A stretch of DNA of 64,000 nt. Source: Lactarius indigo (taxonomy: Eukaryota; Basidiomycota; Agaricomycetes; Russulales; Russulaceae). Under the pieces are notes generated by a model that was not told where the DNA came from, ran no database searches, and saw nothing but the letters and a program-made list of their open reading frames with translations. Below are positions 11,562 through 23,448 of this stretch, piece after piece; position 1 is the first letter of the stretch, and each line of letters starts with the position of its first letter. The stretch is taken from positions 1,860,001-1,924,000 of the forward strand of contig JAFKAC010000005.1 in assembly GCA_025766275.1 (NCBI GenBank). The letters run 5' to 3'. Position numbers and translations under genes: made by a program.

Positions 11562-14500
11562 TCCTGTATACTACCCTTAGGACATCTATGGGACCTCTTC
11601 CATACCGCTAGCATTGTCTTCCTGAAGATACGTGGTCTCTTTCGCGCGACATGGATCTCCTTTCACGGTTCCCCGGCCGGTCCGGTGCATGCCCTCGCCA
11701 TTTCGTTCATTTGGCTTCCTGTTTCGTGCTACGTTCGTACCTCGCTGACGTTGTCGACTTCGTCTCAGACGTAAGCGCACCGGCCTTCAGCACATACCCT
11801 GCCTAAAACTTTAGCTCCGAGCAGGGTTGCCCTTCGTGGTACTTCAAATTTTATGCCTTATGCCTCTTCTGTATTCCCCTAAGGCACGGCCAAAAACCCC
11901 GCTTCGTCCACCAGCTCTCGAAGTGGTTGTTCGGCCGCATACGAATCTCGCCCCTTCGTCGAAGGCATGGCTTTACTTGACTTGGCCTGGACCCCCGGTG
12001 TCTGCTGGTCCATGACTTGTCGGTGTTCCTACAATGTGTGAATGTAGGCCTACCTAGAAGATTCGAGGACGAATTGCCAAAGATGGTGACATTGGCCATG
12101 TCCCGGCAACTCTTGTTATGTTCATCCCGACATTCACTAATGAGCTAACCAGTTTCCCGGAGCAGGTATGTTGGAACGATCCTTTCCAGGGGGTTGCATA
12201 ATTCTGCCTCAAGCAATCGAGCAGACCGAACCCTTACTTCGGCTTCTGACACCAGCTCTTCCCAAATTTGTAAGGGAATGTCAATGGCGAGAAACATCGG
12301 CCTCATGTAGTGTTCCTGAGTCAAGCAGAAATATCGGTGCCTGAAGGCCAAGTCGAGCCGCTCAAGAGCTGTGCAACCTTGCACGGGTGCGGATCGGTTC
12401 CGTGTATCGGTTGATCACACGGTGGCGGCACAATGCCACGGTCGAAGTGGCACATCGTACTCGGTAAAAATGGGAAGCTGCATTCCATTTCGAGCAGACG
12501 ACAATACGGCTCACTCATTCTATAGACAGAAATTGAACGAAAAAAAGCTGGCCCTTGTCTTGTTAGCCGTGGGAATGGCACAGGTCAACGCGGCGGTTGC
12601 AATAGATGCCGTACGGTCCATATCCAGTGTACTTGATAAACTGGTACTTGATAGATGGACCTGAACACGAAATCAATAGGGAGTCAACTCCGATCAGGAA
12701 AGTACGATACTCAATGAAGTCTATACAGCATCCCCGAAACCGACTCCCACAAAATGTTCTAGCTTAGCAGTCAGACGGCCACCATAGACCGTATTCTTCC
12801 CAGCAAGGAACAAATACATGTGCCTCTGCAGACTGCAGACACGACTGCGTGGGAGGGCAAAGACGCGGGAGGAGGTCCATCCGGGTTGTGTCCTTGTGGC
12901 ATTCCATTATATCACGGAGGAATCTGAATCTTGACAAGACGGATCGAATGTTCATTATCGTGAGTGGTGTCTGATTCGGCACCATTACGAAAGATTTCGT
13001 AAAAAAAAAAGCCTATCGAGCACAAGAAAGATCGGTGAGAGCCTGAGCACGCTGGCACAGTGTTGTCACTCTCTGGCCTAGGCCAAAGCCCCTGCTGTGC
13101 ACAAACCTTGAAGATGACACCCTATCACCACTCCCCCGAAATCCTTTCCGCCCCGAAGATTTATTGTATGTGTACCAGGATATGTAGTTATGGGATCATA
13201 AAAAAAAGTGGATCAACGGAAACATAAGTTTATGGTGAGGTCAAAAAAAATGGAGAAGTTATAATTTGCACCTGAGATCTGAGATCCCACGGATCTTGTT
13301 GGCCTCATTGAATTCCGAAAGACTATGGTATTGGAATGTACAACAGAGACCAACCATGGCAAGTTTGGAACCACGAAACCTTTGGGATTGAGGTGCAGAA
13401 TGGGCTCGGGATGCCCCCTTTGCCTGGGTACGAGAAAACTTAGAAGTCTGCCGCACTTCCACGCAATTCAGGAAAAAAAATCACCATTTCGCTGCATTAA
13501 CATCAGTCTGCCGCTATGTAAATTTTGACGTACTTACGATGTGTTGTTGAAGCTAGGCCAGGGGATCAACAGCAAGACTTTTTGATCATCTGCCACAAAT
13601 CCATCTGAGTTTGATGCGTACGTCCCGAGCAATCAACCGATGAATCAGCACTCCGACGTGCCTGCTTCCGCGATTTTCAAACAGCTGCTGTCTGATTGCA
13701 CCCGTGCTTCCACCTGTGATGCGATCCTGGCACGTCCTGCGCAGCGTGCCTTTGTTTCGGCAGGTCGGTACGGATGTACGGACTGTGTCATTTCTGGCCA
13801 CTCTTTGAAAGCTGGTTCGAATCAGTCACACGATGTGAAAGATCACGTACGTAACACGAGGGTCAGACACTCTCGAGTCCGGAGGTTCGAGATTCCGGTA
13901 TGATATGCTCGCTCGGTACCTTTCGGGACACGCGGTACGATCCGCGGAGCATTGGCAGCCATGCTACCCTGAATAACCAATACGCCACCAAAACGGGAAA
14001 AACAGAACCTCTAAACCCAAGGGGTGTGTGTGTCAGGTTCGAGTCGGTCGTTCGGCATTTAACCACGTGTTGCGGGAAGGTGTGGTTCGACTTAGACATG
14101 TCATCTCAAGAATCTACTATGACTTGAAGTTATCAAAAACGCGAAGAAAAATAAAGATAAAAAAAATTTGAACCTCAAATTTAAGACAGTGCGCACGCGG
14201 TCGACTTTTTTTTTCTTATTGTGGCGCCGTGAGGGTGTAATACGCGAAGCTAGGATGCCATCTGTGTGCTTTTTCGAGGGAATCTTCTGCGTTCGGGCGT
14301 TGTATCAATGAGCATCGGGCTGCTACAGGCCGCTCCATAGTGATCTGTGGGTTTACAATCGCCCGTCAACATCGCTGTCGTGTAGCCGATTCGCGGATGG
14401 GTTTATCTACCGGCGAAAAAAAAAAAGCGGCGTGAAGAACCATGCCGTAGACATGCTGGATGTACTGGTCGTTAGTGTCTCTTACCGTCGTGGACGGGGC

Positions 14501-16169
14501 AGCGGCGCTGAGTACTCGTAAATCTCCAACATCCCAGCTGGTACGTGTGTAGATTTTAGACGGTGACCTCCGAGTCGGCGATTTGGGGGGCTATTGGACG
14601 GACGCAATTACTCCGCAATTCGAAGAGCCGTGCGTGCGACCGTTTAGGTAGAGGCCACGCCCGAGTTCGGAGACAAAGACTTCTCGTAGACGGCTGTTAC
14701 CGGATACCTAGGAGCCTCAAGTCAAACCCCGAGAGCTTAGGCAGCGAACTCATGCACAAGGCCAGCATCGGTATGGCCCACGGATTTGCAGCCCAAGTGA
14801 AAACACGCAGCTTAGTTCACTGCCAGCGGTAGCAAGAGGTGAGGAATCGGGTGAGTCGAACCGAGTGATCTTGATGACGGCGTCCTTGCACGGATGTACT
14901 GTATGTAGCCTGAGGACTCATGGTCAGGTGAGTTGACAAACCACGATTTACTCCTGACTCGGAACGAGCGTAGCTGCGAATCGACGGTGCAAAAAAAGGA
15001 CCGACGACGTGCGACGCAAATACCGAATACCGCCTAATAGAAATAAAAATGAATGACTGAAACCCGTTGCGCGAAGCCGCCCACACAATTCCGAACGATT
15101 ACCGAAAAATCTACTTTCACAGGAGGACGGTGCCAGCGGGACAGTACAGCGCACAATCATTACGGATTTCTCGTCCATGGGCGGTGTTGAGGGTGAGCGC
15201 CTCAGCGCAATAAATAAATTGGACGATACGACGTGCGTCTGCTTCACAGACGCGCCAGGATGTGATCGAGGGTATAGTACACACGTACTTCGGCTGACAC
15301 AGGCACCCCTCGAGTAATGCTTGGCTGATGAAGCCACACCTATGCAGGGTAATCTTATTTGAAAGCAGTACAGTCCTAATGTTACCCGAGTTGGATGTAA
15401 GACAGGAACGACCAGTGGGTGAACTCAGCAGGGACGACAGATACTACTGTAAAATGAGGTCATCATCAGGACAGTGGGCGGACATGAGCAACACCAACCA
15501 GAAAAGGACGAGAGCCAAAACGCCACTGATCGCCTTCGAAAAACGTTTTTGAGAGCAAAGTCCGCTGACTAGTATTTTTGCCTTGATTCCAAGGAAAATA
15601 CAAGTCAGCGAGGAATTGACCTCGTGTGTCTGACTCTTCGTACGGAAGAGAAGTTCCCACTGACATGATGATCCTAACCACGAGTGTCAAGCTTGGGAAG
15701 AATCCCCGGCGATACGACACCAAAAACTAATTTTCACTCTAAGTCATTCGATTTTGATTTTCCAGTCCAGATCGACCTGGTTCGACAGGGGCAACCCCGC
15801 GAGCGCCTCCTCGAGCCAAGACTGCCGCGTAATACAGTTCTGCCTTTTTCCCTGTACGTGTTCAATGCCCCTTTCACTTTACGGATAACCGCACGAGAAT
15901 CCCATTCTTACGTCTCTGATTGACAGAGAACACTTGACACAATTTCGGAAACCGTTCGCCATCACTGTATTAGGATTGGTGGAGAGATCTCAATTACTTT
16001 CGCTCAGTTTGTCCCATCTTCTGCCTTCCAGTCCTGATACGCCCCTTGCTCATCCTGAATTGCGAAGCAACATCGACTTTGTCCTCCTAAGGGAATTCTG
16101 CATCAAGAACATCAACCGATCATTCCCATCATCTGATCCTCCATTCTTTGTGTCTCAGCAGCAAAGAAC
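11562..16169. other. Gene-poor interval, 4.6 kb, with many homopolymer A runs
   Basis: No gene recognised on either strand. Short open frames (for example minus 12145-12384, minus 14948-15337, plus 16109-16257) show no family motifs. From 12.99 to 15.0 kb the sequence is dotted with A or T runs of 7-11 bases (near 13000, 13202, 13245, 13476, 14160, 14207, 14417, 14992), which is unlike the coding neighbourhood. The part next to 11561 should contain the ORC6 promoter and the part next to 16170 the TANGO2 promoter. Confidence 0.45.
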
Positions 16170-17510
16170 ATGTGTGTCGCCTTCTGGTCCCTCACGCACC
16201 CGGAATACGCACTGTGCGTCTCCTTCACACCTTCCTGAGCGCGCATGTGCAATCTAGACATGCCCCGCTGACCGTGGGAGGAGCCTAGCATCCTATGTGC
16301 GAACCGCGACGAGTTCCTGGGCCGGCCAACACTGCCAGCCCACTTCCATTCATTCGAAGCCCTGTCCCAGCCTGCCTCTAACCCTGATGGCCCCCCGGCG
16401 GTCCAACGCGACCAAGGCACAGGCAGTGTCCTCTCTGGCCGCGACATGCTGGCCGGGGGTACCTGGCTGGGCATCAACCGGACCACTGGACGCGTCGCCC
16501 TCATGTGAGTACCCAACGCAGTTTGCTTCCATGCATCACGACTCAGAAGCTCCCCGCCCTTTCCCCCCCTCCTCCCCCTTTCGCCTCATGTGCCCGTATG
16601 CAGAACGAACATCACAGAACCGCCCGCGACGTACGCTTCGTCCAGGGGTACGCTCGTCTCCTCGTTCCTGGGTGATCCCAGTGGGGACCTCGCGGGCGAT
16701 GCAGCCTCTTTGACGCGCCAAACCACGCGCTACGCCGGCTTCAACCTTCTCCTTCTCGAGCCCCTGGCGTCTTCCTCCGCCTCCGCCTCCACGCTCGCCT
16801 ACGACGCGCGACTCGTCAGCAACGACGGCGGTGGTGGGCCTATCCACGCACGAGCGGCGACGGACGCCGAGCGCGCCTGCGGGGGCATGTCGAACGGGGT
16901 CGACGGGCACGGCGGGGATCTGTGGCCGAAAGTTGTGCAGGGGAAGGACGAGCTGGGAAACGTGCTCGACGAGTTTTCTCGGGGCCCTGGGATGGATGAG
17001 CCGGACGAGGACGAGCGTCTTGCGGGGCGGCTGATCGAGCTCTTGACGTGCGTGTCAGCTTCCGGTCTTGTTCCGCGTACGGTGTTCGCCCATTGCCTTT
17101 TTCTTCGTCTCACCAAAAAAAAAAAAACATGCAAAACCATCTGCCTCTCTTTTTGGCTTTACCTTGTCGCCTGTCATATGGGGCTGAGCTTGAACTGACC
17201 CGTTTGTTCCGTCCTTCCCCCCCCATTTATTTCTCCTTATAGTGCCCATTTGCCGATCCCTCCTCCTCGAGAACGCGCGGAGCTGAAAAATACAATCCTT
17301 GTTCCTGTCGTCGACGTAGGAGCTACCAAGCCAGACACGCCTCATGGGTACTACGGGACTCGCCTCGCTCAAGTCGTCCTCGTCAGGCGCAATGGACACG
17401 TCACGTATATCGAGCGCGATGTGTGGCTTCTCGACACCACAGGCGCGCCTGTGCGGGCTGGCGCAACCGATTTGAGGGCCTTTTCTTTCCGCCTGGGGTC
17501 CGACTCATAA
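16170..17510 (+). CDS. TANGO2-family (NRDE) protein, 4 exons
   Basis: Exons 16170-16213, 16289-16504, 16604-17047 and 17243-17510 total 972 bases, giving 323 aa. It starts MCVAFWSLTHPEYALILC, with the diagnostic NRDE motif at residues 20-23 followed by FLGRPTLPAHF. Further family features are GGTWLGINRTTGRVAL, TNITEPPATYASSRGTLVSSFL and YAGFNLLLLE. The C-terminal end has NTILVPVVD, GYYGTRLAQVVLVRRNGHV and YIERDVWL. TANGO2 proteins are cytosolic, mitochondrial or Golgi-associated and are linked to membrane organisation and heme or lipid handling; the exact reaction is unsettled. The first intron splits a Leu codon and the short first exon has only 44 bases. The middle insertion (residues about 155-215) is longer and more acidic than usual. 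Confidence 0.9.
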
Positions 17511-17999
17511 GGGGTGGGGGTGATGTTTGTGGAATCGCGCGTTAATCAGAAATATAGAAGTGATGAGCGTATGCATGCCTTCATCTTAGCGAAATGAAAG
17601 CCTTCTCGCGCACATGATTCAGGGAAGCACGGTGGAGGGGTGTCTATTAACACAAGAGTATGGGTATTTCCATGTGCTGTAGCGGAGAGTAAACAAAGCT
17701 GTCCATAATCATGCTTCCTAGAACACAACATGCAGAGCGGATGTGCGCAGGCGTAATTAGCGCGCACGCAAAATACCGGTGCAGAGCAAAGATAGTACAA
17801 GGGAGCGCCAGAAACGGAGAGTTTTGAATAACGTGGCACGGAGAGAAGAGAAAAGAAAAGGGGGGTATTGCTAATTAGAGACGTGAGACAGAAAAAAACA
17901 ATGCAGGGATAAGAGCAGGATAACAGATTAGGGTACATAAGATAGGCAAGAATAGCGTCATTCAAGGAGCAGCCTAGAGCCCGTGGGCCTGGAACGCTC
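17511..17999. other. Convergent 3' region between TANGO2 and the Zn2Cys6 factor
   Basis: About 490 bp between two stops. It is AT-richer than the flanking exons and has no recognisable gene. A minus-strand open frame (17546-18124) overlaps the end of the transcription factor and looks like chance. Confidence 0.45.
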
Positions 18000-19476
18000 T
18001 TACATGACGCTATGGAATTCCGGATGACCATCGAGATCCTTGGGGTACCCGTGCACGCCGTTACGTTCCGGCAATGGAGGGAAGTATGGGTTGTATGCAC
18101 TACCCTGTGCCTGCGAGAGCGCATGCCATTCCTGTAGTTGTGCAGCCCGGATCGGTGCCGCCTCGTTCGACGACAATGGTGTGATCACGTCGCTGTCCGG
18201 TGGCGTCGATAACGACTCATACCCCGTAACCGAGGTCGAGTCGTTGCCCGCGGCGTAGGGCTCCGCACAACACTGACTGGAGGGGGACAAATAAGTATAT
18301 ATGACGTCGTCAGAGTGGAGCAGCGCTTACTGTAAAATATCGCTGAGTTCTTGGATACGCCGCGTGAGAGAACATGGGGCGTGACCACTGTGTTCTTGCA
18401 ACCCGCGCATTACACCAATGGCACCATGTAGCTGCTGCGACAGCCCGACCAAGACCGCGTTTGTATTAGGATTCGCGTGACATGGGCAGTAGACGTCCCC
18501 GCGGGAGTCACTCCCGTGGGAGCGATACCTTGGGTCGGTGCTTGTGTCCGAGTGATACGCGCCCGGGGGTTGCAAGTAGGGGCTGTATGAAGAGCCTGTT
18601 GATCCCTCACTCGAAGAGGCACCGCCGTTACTGGGGCCATATTGCATCGCATGTTCATGGTATGACGCAGATGGGGGGCCCTGCGGGGGGAACATGTGGT
18701 ATGGGGAAGCTTGAGCCGAGTCTGGAGATGGGGAAAAACGGTAGGGGAAATTGTGGGAAAGGTCTCCAGGCTCGGACTTGATCGGTGTGTGCGACGCTGA
18801 GGTATTTGGTTGGCCAACGTCAAAGGAGCTGCGCTGTCGACGAAGGTCCAGACGCATACCCGGAGGACGTTTAGAAGCACGCGAGTGCCACTTCTCATTT
18901 GGGTCACCGTCACAAAAGTTGGCGTCTGCCCAGCGGGGATGGGGCTTGCCTGCAACGCGAAGGTACAAGTCAGCGAAAGGACGTATGCGAAAGGTAGTCA
19001 GTCTTACCACGGAGCTCACGAACTAGACTTTCTAGCTCGGCGATTCGATTACGGAATCGCGTGTTCTCGTCGACATTCGGGTCGTCTCTAGAGTGGGGTG
19101 AGGAGACGGTCGGCTAATTCGAGGGATCGACACGGACCTGATACTAGGGTCATCGATCTCATAGACACAGAGACCAGTCTGGGGGTATGTAAGCGATACA
19201 TCCTTGGGGCTAAGGAAGGATAATTACCAGGCCAAGCTGGATGCAGCGCTGACAAGGGCGCTTACGGTCACACTAAAAAGACGCGATGAGAGGAAGAAGG
19301 GGGGGCCGAAGAGGACAAGTACGGACCTTTCGCTTGGAAGTGTGACAGTTGAGGCAGGACTGGGTGGTGCGGTTACGCCTGCGTTTCCTATGATCGATGT
19401 CGAGACTGAATTCATACGCAGAGGTAGACTCCGCCTTGAGGTGAAGAGTGGGCTCGAACTGAGGCTGAGCGTCCAT
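18000..19476 (-). CDS. Zn(II)2Cys6 transcription factor, 6 exons
   Basis: Exons 19327-19476, 19228-19272, 19138-19178, 19008-19087, 18331-18949 and 18000-18276 total 1212 bases, giving 403 aa. A basic stretch RKRRRNRTTQS leads into a binuclear zinc cluster with Cys at 41, 44, 51, 57, 60 and 69 (C-X2-C-X6-C-X5-C-X2-C-X8-C), the fungal DNA-binding signature. A short coiled coil (NRIAELESLVRELRG) follows, suggesting dimerisation, then GKPHPRWAD. The remainder is Ser/Pro/Gln-rich and of low complexity, with a His/Cys patch (DVYCPCHANPNTN) and a helical segment (LSQQLHGAIGVMRGLQEHS). No fungal-specific transcription-factor middle domain is seen, so this is a short member of the class. Two phase-0 introns cut the zinc cluster after residues 50 and 65. 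Targets unknown. Confidence 0.9.
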
Positions 19477-19548
19477 GTGAGCGGAAACGGGAGATGAGTA
19501 CGGTGGAGGAGAGGGGAGGTATTTGAGGAGAACGGACTCACCTTTGAG

Positions 19549-19558
19549 ATATATAATA
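19549..19558 (-). promoter_or_regulatory. TATA-like element upstream of the Zn2Cys6 gene
   Basis: The minus strand reads tattatatat, 73-82 bases before the ATG at 19476. Spacing and composition fit a core promoter, but no transcript start can be seen. Confidence 0.35.
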
Positions 19559-19587
19559 GCGGAATGGCAGGAGAGGACAGAACTTCA

Positions 19588-19645
19588 TCAATTATTATTA
19601 TTATTTTATTTAATATTATTAGATAATAATATATTAATATATAGG
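19588..19645. repeat. AT-rich microsatellite (ATT/TAA)
   Basis: A run of attattattatt followed by imperfect aat/ata units and alternating at steps, nearly free of G and C, in the promoter-side flank of the Zn2Cys6 gene. Probably replication slippage; it may also exclude nucleosomes. Confidence 0.7.
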
Positions 19646-22600
19646 GTTGACGGTTCGATCTGGACGGTTCGACGGACGGCGGCCAGGGACGGCAGTTTGA
19701 CAGCTCGTGCGACTGGCCGGCTCTCTCATGTTCTTTTTTCGCTACCAGCGGTGCTCCTCCAAGGCGCGACTCTCGCTCTCCCATGCCACATCACAGCCGC
19801 AGCTCTTCTCTCCATTACCATTATATCCATATCTATCTCCGTTCACATCAAATCAACAGACCGACTTTCCATCCCCGCCATCTTTTAATTCATTTACGTC
19901 TTTGGGTAAACAACGTACTTACCCACCCTTTCGTCATCATCCCCAGGAACCCCCTACCAAACCCATTACCCCCGGAACTCCTGTTTCCCTGAATTTTTCG
20001 TTCCGGGATCAGGTCCCTTCTCTCAGATCTCCCTCTTCTTGGTTCGTTTTAAAGTAAACCGTCTTCGCCTGGTTTGCAAAAAACGAGCATACCGTCCTGC
20101 CGGCATCCCTGGTAGCAAACCGTACTGCCTCCGTTGAAAGTCCCGCATGTCGTGCACTCCCCACCCACCCCTCGTGTGATAAGGTCCTCGTAGATTACTC
20201 TGATATGACTCCGTACAAACTTTATGCGTGCCATCGATATGAGACGGTGTCCTACCCGGCGAGAGCGTGAACGACGTCACTGGCATCATGGGCCTGCCTC
20301 GGTGCTGGCCAGACGACGAGCATTCCTCGCCAGATTCACTTTCCCGCTTTGCACACGTGAGCACGCCACATCCGCATTTTGCCAGGGAACCTGCCTTCCA
20401 AAACCTTTCATCTTGTATTGTACACGTTGCAAGACTCCGCGTGTGTCGGTTCGGGCCAGTTAACGGGTTCTTCATCCGTGAGAATTGTCTAAACTTTCCA
20501 TTCTTTCGGCCCCACCTTTGCGGAACTACCCAGCGCCACGACTTGCGCGCTCCGAATCAGTGACAATCTATGAAGAAGCGGCAGTATTTACTTCGGCTCT
20601 CGCATTTTGTCGCCCTCTCTCTCACTATGGGGAGGGTCTTGGGCTCTCCTAGATCGAGAGTCTGACGTCGGTCTCCACCCTTCAATTAGGGACCACCGAC
20701 CAGAAATGAGACCACCTCGGCCTGTATTGGCAGGTCGACTGATCAATAGGCCCACGCTCCCAAAGGCTATTATCGAAACTTTGTTCGTCATGCGTGGGTA
20801 CAGGTGACCCAAATTCGGCGGAGATTCTCCGGAGAGATGGCCAGGGTTAAACCGGTGTACGGCACCTAGCACAGGTGAAAAAAGGTGGCAGCACCTTTGC
20901 TCATACACACGCACACGGTCGGGCAAAGCTAGAAAACAACGAATCTCGTCATTCCGACATGCTTCCGCCGCCCTGCCGTGTGTGTGTTATTCACAGAAGA
21001 CCTGCTGCCGTTGGAGTCATTCCAATGACGCCTGTCCCAAATTTGCGGGAAATGAAATACTTCCAGTCATTCGTTGAGACAGCTTGAGCCCGACTCTTTG
21101 TGAAAAAATGATTCTTTCGTAACTGGGGTGAGGAGGGGACATTCTGTGGAGTCAGGGACCCCGCAAGGGGGACTGCTTGCTGATCATTCACGCCCTTTCC
21201 TTCCTTCGACGCTATAGTCACCGAAGGAAGGACCCAGGCTCAAGAGAATCAAGAACGAGGACGGTGCCTGCTTTTTGAGATCGCAATCAAGCGACTAGAG
21301 TTTTGGACATCACGTGTTTGGCCTCCTCGGAATTAAGCGTACAACTCCGAGCCCCAGTTGTGTTCCTTGCCACTGAGCGCGCAAAACAGCGACAAAGCAA
21401 AGAAGCAATACTTCGATCTACCCAACCTTGGGTTTCGGTGCTGTAGGGCCACCCCCCTCCATCAACCAGAGTTCACCCCATCGCAACCATTTCGCTTCCC
21501 AAAAGCTTCGTCGCGTTCGCAACTATGTTCAAGTTGGAGCGCATTTGACCACTTCTGGGATCATGCCTGCGTAGCATCAACCATCAAGGGGGGGAGGGAT
21601 ACCCATCAAGTTGGATCTGCAGAGCATCGCAGGCGACACTTCCTAAAACGTGCAGTGGAGCTCACTGGCTTGAATGGGTTTGCATCTGTACATTTTCGTC
21701 GAACGACCCAACTTCGGTTTGTGGCGCTCCGCGTACGACACTCGGACAGCCCCTTTGATGATGCGTTCTCTCCCTCGTTATCAGACCAGCCTCCCAGGCC
21801 TATCCCGTTCCGTCGCCTGAGGACTTGGTGGCTCGGGTATCACGCTTTCGACACACTCCCCCGAGGGTTCACCATCACTGAACGGGCGTCCGATCCCTGC
21901 ACTTGGTCTCCCGATCCCGCGCAAATAATTTTTATAGCAAAACGCACACAAACTAGGCGCGGACGAATGAATACAGATATTTCATTTCGCTTGTATACTC
22001 CACGTGCAGGTGAATCCTGTCGTTCCAGGTTTCCAACCCGCGGGGCTTTCCTCGCGCCAATATGGCGGTCTCTCGGGAGATTTGCTTTCTAGACCGTCTC
22101 TTCTAAGATAATCGACGGACGCTGTGTCCCATTCAATGACCATTGCTTTTCCTGCCTAGCGTCTCAGCCGTGCTTCGCTTCTCGTGCAGTACCGGATCTA
22201 GTGTTACCAAGGAATCACTCCACTTCTCGTTCCCCGCGGTCTCCCGGGCTTCGTCCTCTAACTAGGACCGGATCTTCTCGAAAAACAGAAGGGCCTGGCC
22301 ATTGACGCACTATATGTCGCCTGGCTGGCGACGACCCTTACCACTCAGGCGTGATGTCCTACCTCATTCACCGTCATACAAGCTGCGCTGCGGAACGTTA
22401 TGTGATCCTTGCACCCTCCGACGCGGACCATCATTAATCCACCAATTAGAGCGTTTTTGCTTCGCTAGCCTAGCACCCTTGGCGTCATCTAGGAGAACAG
22501 GCCATATCCAGGATGGAAGTCTAGACGTCCTAACGTAAGAGAAGCTAAAGGGCGGCGGTCAAGCCTATCCTGAGATGCGTTATTCAAGTACGCATATCGG

Positions 22601-23448
22601 GGCTCACCTTTCTAGAGGACAACTGTGGTGGCTTGACAACGTCGGGAAAGAAGCTGACACCTTTCCGATGTGTTGCAGTGGCACCGGAGGCGAGCGCAAT
22701 CGGAACTAGTCTGCAATTAGAGACCCTCGGTGTAGTATATCCGTGAATGGAGCGAGGCGATGGGCTAACGATGGATGGAGCTCATACTCTATCGCAACGA
22801 CGTTCATGCTTGAGCCGAAGACACTAGACTCATTGCGGAACACCCTTGGTATCACAAATCGCAGGACCGATAGCCAGATGTCTGTCTGCTGGCCATGCAG
22901 GGACGATAAGACACGTTACTTTGTGATCGTACCTAATGTGTCCAGAACCCGTTTAATGAAAAGCACCCGTACAGCCGCCTTCAGTGGCGCAAGAAGATTC
23001 TGGACACACTGTTATCTTGAAAAGTGATGGATCAAGTCTTCGCGTGCGAAGGGCGCGCCTTTGGATGGTGGTGTTTGTGGCTTCTTGGGGTGATTTGTTG
23101 GGACGTTTACTCCGCCGACGTGCTCGGCGTGCAATCGGCATGTCTGGGTGGTGTAGCAACGCGATTTCCCTTGATTGAATGCATGGAAGGATGAGAAGGC
23201 TGTTAATAGATGGTCATCGCTGAGACGAAATGTCGTTGTCGTTGTCATTTCAGAAATGAGCGTTGAAGGTTAATGAACGTTCGTTCCTCTATGAACACGT
23301 TGTAATGATTTAACAAAATAATAATAATAATAAATTAATTCAATTCGCACGTGCCTTCCTGATTTGGACGAGGTTGTTGGCTCCAACGGGGCGGCAGTGC
23401 GTCAGTGCATACAACGCGTTGTCCCACTTGTTTCCTACCTTCATCATT
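19646..23448. other. Gene-poor interval, 3.8 kb
   Basis: No gene recognised. 19.72-20.04 kb is strongly pyrimidine-rich and looks like leader or promoter DNA. A minus frame at 20049-20234 contains ECTTCGTFNGGSTVCYQGC, a short Cys-rich stretch with no convincing start or signal peptide. The longest plus frame (21358-22092, 244 codons) has no recognisable motif, is Arg/Ser/Phe-rich, and I treat it as chance. Confidence 0.4.
23311..23338. repeat. AAT microsatellite
   Basis: About six consecutive ata/aat units (aataataataataataaatt), just over 100 bp upstream of the phosphatidylserine synthase start. Confidence 0.65.

Noticed and set aside
13811..13905. ggttcgaatc / ggttcgagat motifs as tRNA B boxes
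   Set aside because: The flanking stems do not pair as a T arm and no A box lies at the right distance.
20049..20234. Cys-rich minus-strand peptide as a candidate effector or hydrophobin
   Set aside because: It has no signal peptide, and the spacing lacks the paired-Cys pattern of hydrophobins; probably chance.
21358..22092. 244-codon plus-strand open frame
   Set aside because: Composition is dominated by Arg, Ser and Phe with no conserved-looking blocks, intron or motif; its length alone is possible by chance in GC-rich DNA.
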